DNA from: an uncultured Eubacteriales bacterium
Lineage (GTDB): Bacteria; Bacillota; Clostridia; Oscillospirales; Oscillospiraceae
Assembly: GCA_900550705.1 (NCBI GenBank)
Contig: URTG01000085.1
Coordinates: forward strand, 1 to 7,385
Direction: 5' to 3'
Length of the DNA stretch: 7,385 nt
The notes under the pieces are model-generated. The model worked only from the letters and a program-made list of their open reading frames with translations. It ran no database searches and was not told the origin of the DNA. A program made the translations under genes and the position numbers. Within the stretch, counting starts at the first letter, position 1, and the number at the start of each line of letters is the position of its first letter. This document shows, piece by piece, positions 4,437 to 7,385 of the stretch.

Positions 4437-5951
4437 ATGAAAACACCTACTACTTTGATCATTATGGACGGCTTCGGTCTGGCTCCCGCCTCCGCCGGAA
4501 ACGCTGTGACCACCGCCTCCACCCCCAATCTGGACCGCATCTTCGCCGAGTGCCCCGGCTGCAAGCTGTCCGCCTCCGGCCTGGACGTGGGCCTGCCCGA
4601 GGGCCAGATGGGCAACAGCGAGGTGGGTCACACCAACATGGGCGCGGGCCGGGTGGTCTTCCAGGACCTGCCCCACATCAGCCGCGACATCGAGACCGGC
4701 GACTTCTTCGAGAACCCCGCCTATCTGGAGGCTATGACCAACTGCCGGGAGTGGGGCACCGCCCTGCATCTTATGGGTCTGCTGTCCGACGGCGGTGTTC
4801 ACAGCCACATCAACCACCTGTTCGCCCTGCTCCAGATGGCCAAGGATCAGGGCATTGAAAAGGTCTACGTCCACTGCTTCCTGGACGGCCGCGACGTGCC
4901 CCCCTCCTCCGGCAAGCACTATGTGGGGCTGCTTCAGGCCAAGATGCAGCAGCTGGGCGTGGGCCAGATCGCCTCGGTCATGGGCCGGTACTACGCCATG
5001 GACCGGGACAAGCGCTGGGACCGGGTGCAGAAGGCCTACGACGCCATCGTCTGCGGCGACGCCCCCTATGCCGCCGACCCCGCCCAGGCCGTGCAGGACT
5101 CCTACGATGCCGGCGTGACCGACGAGTTTATGATCCCCGTGGTCTGCCGGAAGGACCTCCAGATCCGGGAGAAGGACTCCGTCATCTTCTTCAACTTCCG
5201 CCCCGATCGTGCCCGGGAGATCACCCGCTGCATCGTGGACGAGGAGTTTGCCGACTTCCCCCGGAAGACCGGCTATGTGCCCGTCACCTTCGTGTGCACC
5301 ACGGAGTATGACGCCACCATGCCCAACGTCTCCGTGGCCTATCCCCGGCAGAAGCTGGAGAACATCTTTGGCGAGTATATCTCCAAGCTGGGTCTGACCC
5401 AGCTGCGGATCGCCGAGACGGAGAAGTACGCCCATGTCACCTTCTTCTTCAACGGCGGCGTGGAGCAGGTTTTCCCCGGCGAGGACCGGTGCCTCATCCC
5501 CTCCCCCAAGGTGGCGACCTACGACCTCCAGCCCGAGATGTCGGCCTACGCCGTCACCGAGGAGGCCGTGAAGCGTATCCTCAGCGGCGCCTATGACGTC
5601 ATTATCCTGAACTTTGCCAACTGCGACATGGTGGGCCACACCGGCGTGTTCGACGCCGCCTGCAAGGCCGTCACCACCGTGGACGAGTGCGTGGGCAAGG
5701 TGGTAGAGGCCACCTCCAAGATGGGCGGCATCTCCCTGATCACCGCCGACCACGGCAACGCGGATAAAATGGTGGACGAGAACGGCAAGCCCTTTACCGC
5801 CCACACCACCAACCCGGTCCCCTTCTATATCGTCGGCGCCAACGTGAAGCTGCGGGACGGCCGCCTGGCCGACATCGCCCCCACCATGCTGGACCTGATG
5901 GGACTGGAGAAGCCCAAGGAGATGGATGGCTCCACCCTGATCGTCACCTGA
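4437..5951 (+). CDS. gpmI: 2,3-bisphosphoglycerate-independent phosphoglycerate mutase
   Basis: This 504-residue protein, near the family's usual 510, interconverts 3- and 2-phosphoglycerate through a phosphoserine intermediate. It belongs to the alkaline phosphatase superfamily and needs two Mn2+ ions, which often makes it pH sensitive in Firmicutes. Visible are Asp11 in IMDGFG; the nucleophile Ser61 in GQMGNSEVGHTNMGAGR; His122 in GGVHSH; Arg152/Asp153 in LDGRDVPP; Arg184 in MGRYYAMDRD; FNFRPDRAR (252-260); Lys330 in ETEKYAHVTFFFNGG; Asp397/His401 in NCDMVGHTG; Asp438/His439 in TADHGNAD; and His456 in TAHTTNPVP. All metal and catalytic ligands are thus present. The start ATG follows AAAGG (4425-4429) by 7 nt, a weaker site than those of its neighbours. 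It is preceded by the large hairpin at 4346-4410 and followed after 99 nt by eno. Confidence 0.98.
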   Translation: MKTPTTLIIMDGFGLAPASAGNAVTTASTPNLDRIFAECPGCKLSASGLDVGLPEGQMGNSEVGHTNMGAGRVVFQDLPHISRDIETGDFFENPAYLEAMTNCREWGTALHLMGLLSDGGVHSHINHLFALLQMAKDQGIEKVYVHCFLDGRDVPPSSGKHYVGLLQAKMQQLGVGQIASVMGRYYAMDRDKRWDRVQKAYDAIVCGDAPYAADPAQAVQDSYDAGVTDEFMIPVVCRKDLQIREKDSVIFFNFRPDRAREITRCIVDEEFADFPRKTGYVPVTFVCTTEYDATMPNVSVAYPRQKLENIFGEYISKLGLTQLRIAETEKYAHVTFFFNGGVEQVFPGEDRCLIPSPKVATYDLQPEMSAYAVTEEAVKRILSGAYDVIILNFANCDMVGHTGVFDAACKAVTTVDECVGKVVEATSKMGGISLITADHGNADKMVDENGKPFTAHTTNPVPFYIVGANVKLRDGRLADIAPTMLDLMGLEKPKEMDGSTLIVT

Positions 5952-6000
5952 TATGCGTTCTGGCATGGCTCCGCAGGCGCGCACCGTGCAGATCATAGTT

Positions 6001-6027
6001 CCCCACCGGGGCGGGTGTCCCGTCCCC
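6001..6027 (+). other. Overlapping GC hairpins just before the eno ribosome-binding site
   Basis: GGGGCGGG (6008-6015) can pair with CCCG-T-CCCC (6019-6027, one bulged T) around the loop TGT. The same GGGG (6008-6011) can instead pair with CCCC (6001-6004) around ACC. The two folds exclude each other, and the larger ends only 5 nt before the eno ribosome-binding site. It has no T-run and is not a terminator. A role in eno translation or mRNA stability is speculative. Confidence 0.4.
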
Positions 6028-6032
6028 ATATT

Positions 6033-6040
6033 GAAAGGAG
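6033..6040 (+). promoter_or_regulatory. Ribosome-binding site that sets the eno start
   Basis: GAAAGGAG ends 10 nt before the ATG at 6051. The frame is open upstream to a GTG at 6015, but that codon lies inside the GC hairpin and precedes this site. A second ATG at 6060 would be too far from it. The ATG at 6051 is therefore the best start. Confidence 0.8.
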
Positions 6041-6050
6041 TTTGAGTTCC

Positions 6051-7352
6051 ATGAAGCAGATGATCGAAATTGTTGACGTCCTGGGCCGCGAGATCCTGGA
6101 CAGCCGCGGCAACCCCACCGTTGAGGTCGAGGTCTATCTGGAAGACGGCACCATGGGCCGCGCTGCGGTCCCCTCCGGCGCTTCTACCGGCATTTACGAG
6201 GCCTGCGAGCTGCGGGACGGCGACAAGAGCCGCTACAACGGCAAGGGCGTTGAGACCGCTGTGAAGAACGTCAACACCGAGATCGCCGAGGCCCTGATCG
6301 GCACCAACGTTCTGGACCAGGTGGCCATCGACAAGATGCTCATTGATCTGGACGGCACCCCCAACAAGACCCGCCTGGGCGCCAACGCCATCCTGGGCGC
6401 TTCTCTGGCCTGTGCCAAGGCCGCGGCCGAGGCTCTGGGCACCTCTCTGTATAACTACATCGGCGGCGTCAACGCCAAGCAGCTGCCCGTTCCCATGATG
6501 AACATTCTCAACGGCGGTGCCCACGCCACCAACAACGTGGAGATCCAGGAGTTCATGATCATGCCCGTCTCCGCCCCCTCCTTCCGTGAGGCTCTGCGCC
6601 GCTGCGCCGAGGTGTTCCACACCCTGAAGGCGGTGCTGAAGGAGAACGGCACCCCCGCCGCCGGCGTGGGCGACGAGGGCGGCTACGCCCCCAACCTGAA
6701 GAAGGACGAGGACGCCCTGAAGGTCATCGTCAAGGCCATCGAGGAGGCCGGCTACAAGCCCGGCGAGGACTTCAAGATCGCCATCGACGCCGCCTCCTCC
6801 GAGTGGTGGGACGAGGAGCAGAAGTGCTACATCCAGCCCAAGTCCGGCAAGAAGCTGACCCAGCAGCAGCTGGTCAATATGTGGAAGAAGTTCGCCGACA
6901 CCTATCCCATCATCTCCCTGGAGGACGGCATGGCCGAGACCGACTGGGAGGGCTGGGCTATGCTGACCCATGCCATCGGCGACCGCGTCCAGCTGGTGGG
7001 CGACGACCTGTTCGTCACCAACGTCCAGCGCCTGTCCACCGGCATTGAGAAGAAGGTGGCCAACGCCATCCTCATCAAGGTCAACCAGATCGGCTCCCTG
7101 ACCGAGACGCTGGACGCCATCCAGATGGCCAACCGCGCCGGCTACACCGCCATCGTCTCTCACCGCTCCGGCGAGACCGAGGATGCCACCATTGCCGACA
7201 TCGCCGTGGCCCTGAACGCCGGCCAGATCAAGACCGGTGCCCCTAGCCGCACCGACCGCGTGGCCAAGTACAACCAGCTGCTCCGCATCGAGGAGGAGCT
7301 GGGCGACGTGGCCGAGTATCCCGGCATGAAGGCGTTCTTCAATCTGAAGTAA
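6051..7352 (+). CDS. eno: Enolase (phosphopyruvate hydratase)
   Basis: This 433-residue protein, the normal bacterial size, dehydrates 2-phosphoglycerate to phosphoenolpyruvate with Mg2+. In many bacteria enolase also appears on the cell surface or in RNA-processing complexes, which cannot be judged here. Residues seen: the mobile loop PSGASTG (41-47), His158 in NGGAH, Glu167 in QEFMI, catalytic Glu209 in GDEGG, metal ligands Asp246, Glu291 (SLED) and Asp318 (VGDD), catalytic Lys343 in LIKVNQIGSL, the HRSGETED signature (371-378) and Lys394 in IKTGAPSR. The stretch after NGGAH reads ATNNVEIQEF, where ADNNVD is commoner; this is a mild variation. The start chosen at 6051 is set by GAAAGGAG. 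It is the last gene visible, and only 33 nt follow, with no terminator, so I cannot say whether the operon continues. Confidence 0.98.
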   Translation: MKQMIEIVDVLGREILDSRGNPTVEVEVYLEDGTMGRAAVPSGASTGIYEACELRDGDKSRYNGKGVETAVKNVNTEIAEALIGTNVLDQVAIDKMLIDLDGTPNKTRLGANAILGASLACAKAAAEALGTSLYNYIGGVNAKQLPVPMMNILNGGAHATNNVEIQEFMIMPVSAPSFREALRRCAEVFHTLKAVLKENGTPAAGVGDEGGYAPNLKKDEDALKVIVKAIEEAGYKPGEDFKIAIDAASSEWWDEEQKCYIQPKSGKKLTQQQLVNMWKKFADTYPIISLEDGMAETDWEGWAMLTHAIGDRVQLVGDDLFVTNVQRLSTGIEKKVANAILIKVNQIGSLTETLDAIQMANRAGYTAIVSHRSGETEDATIADIAVALNAGQIKTGAPSRTDRVAKYNQLLRIEEELGDVAEYPGMKAFFNLK

Positions 7353-7385
7353 GCGTTTTGCCCAAATCTTTTGCGTCCCGCAGAT

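Noticed and set aside
4311..7163. A 950-codon open frame on the minus strand across gpmI and eno
   Set aside because: It lies in codon register with both gpmI and eno, which share the same phase. Antisense stops in that register would need TTA, CTA or TCA codons, which these strongly biased genes avoid. Its translation is low-complexity (Gly, Leu, Val, His, Ala) with no recognisable domain.
7353..7385. Looked for an operon-ending terminator after eno
   Set aside because: The 33 nt available contain no stem-loop with a T-run; the window ends too soon to decide.

Overview
The window looks like chromosome from a GC-rich gut-type Clostridia (Oscillospiraceae/Ruminococcaceae-like). The base composition is high in G+C, the ribosome-binding sites are strong AGGAGG types, the two promoters are sigma-A-like, and the enzymes have Firmicutes character (metal-dependent GpmI, TrmL of the CspR/YibK type, fused CinA). 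The family is an inference from these traits. I cannot name a genus or species.

Layout, left to right. Positions 1-125 hold no gene but a small repeat patch: a 10-bp palindrome, an 11-bp-stem hairpin and about three degenerate 29-nt units. cinA (126-1388) reads leftward. A 364-nt divergent intergenic region (1389-1752) carries a leftward promoter for cinA, a leftward intrinsic terminator with no evident gene to serve, two inverted repeats, a run of helically phased A/T tracts, and a strong rightward promoter. Five genes then read rightward: trmL (1753-2238), pgk (2293-3489), tpiA (3560-4333), gpmI (4437-5951) and eno (6051-7352). The last 33 bases hold nothing recognisable.

The four glycolytic genes give a lower-glycolysis module. 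TpiA interconverts the triose phosphates, Pgk makes ATP from 1,3-bisphosphoglycerate, GpmI converts 3- to 2-phosphoglycerate, and Eno makes phosphoenolpyruvate. GAPDH, the step that feeds Pgk, is not in the window, and there is no cggR-type regulator gene. The place upstream of pgk is taken by trmL, a tRNA wobble-base 2'-O-methyltransferase. It appears to share the promoter at 1696-1724, because no other convincing promoter is visible between the genes. Spacers of 54-103 nt separate the genes. Those before tpiA, gpmI and eno contain hairpins, the one between tpiA and gpmI being large (4346-4410).

All genes look intact, with the catalytic residues expected of their families. I found no mobile element, CRISPR array, tRNA or rRNA, and no evidence of a previously undescribed multi-gene system. 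The points worth a second look are regulatory or structural: the intergenic hairpins, the orphan terminator, the curved promoter, the repeat patch, and the trmL-glycolysis linkage.
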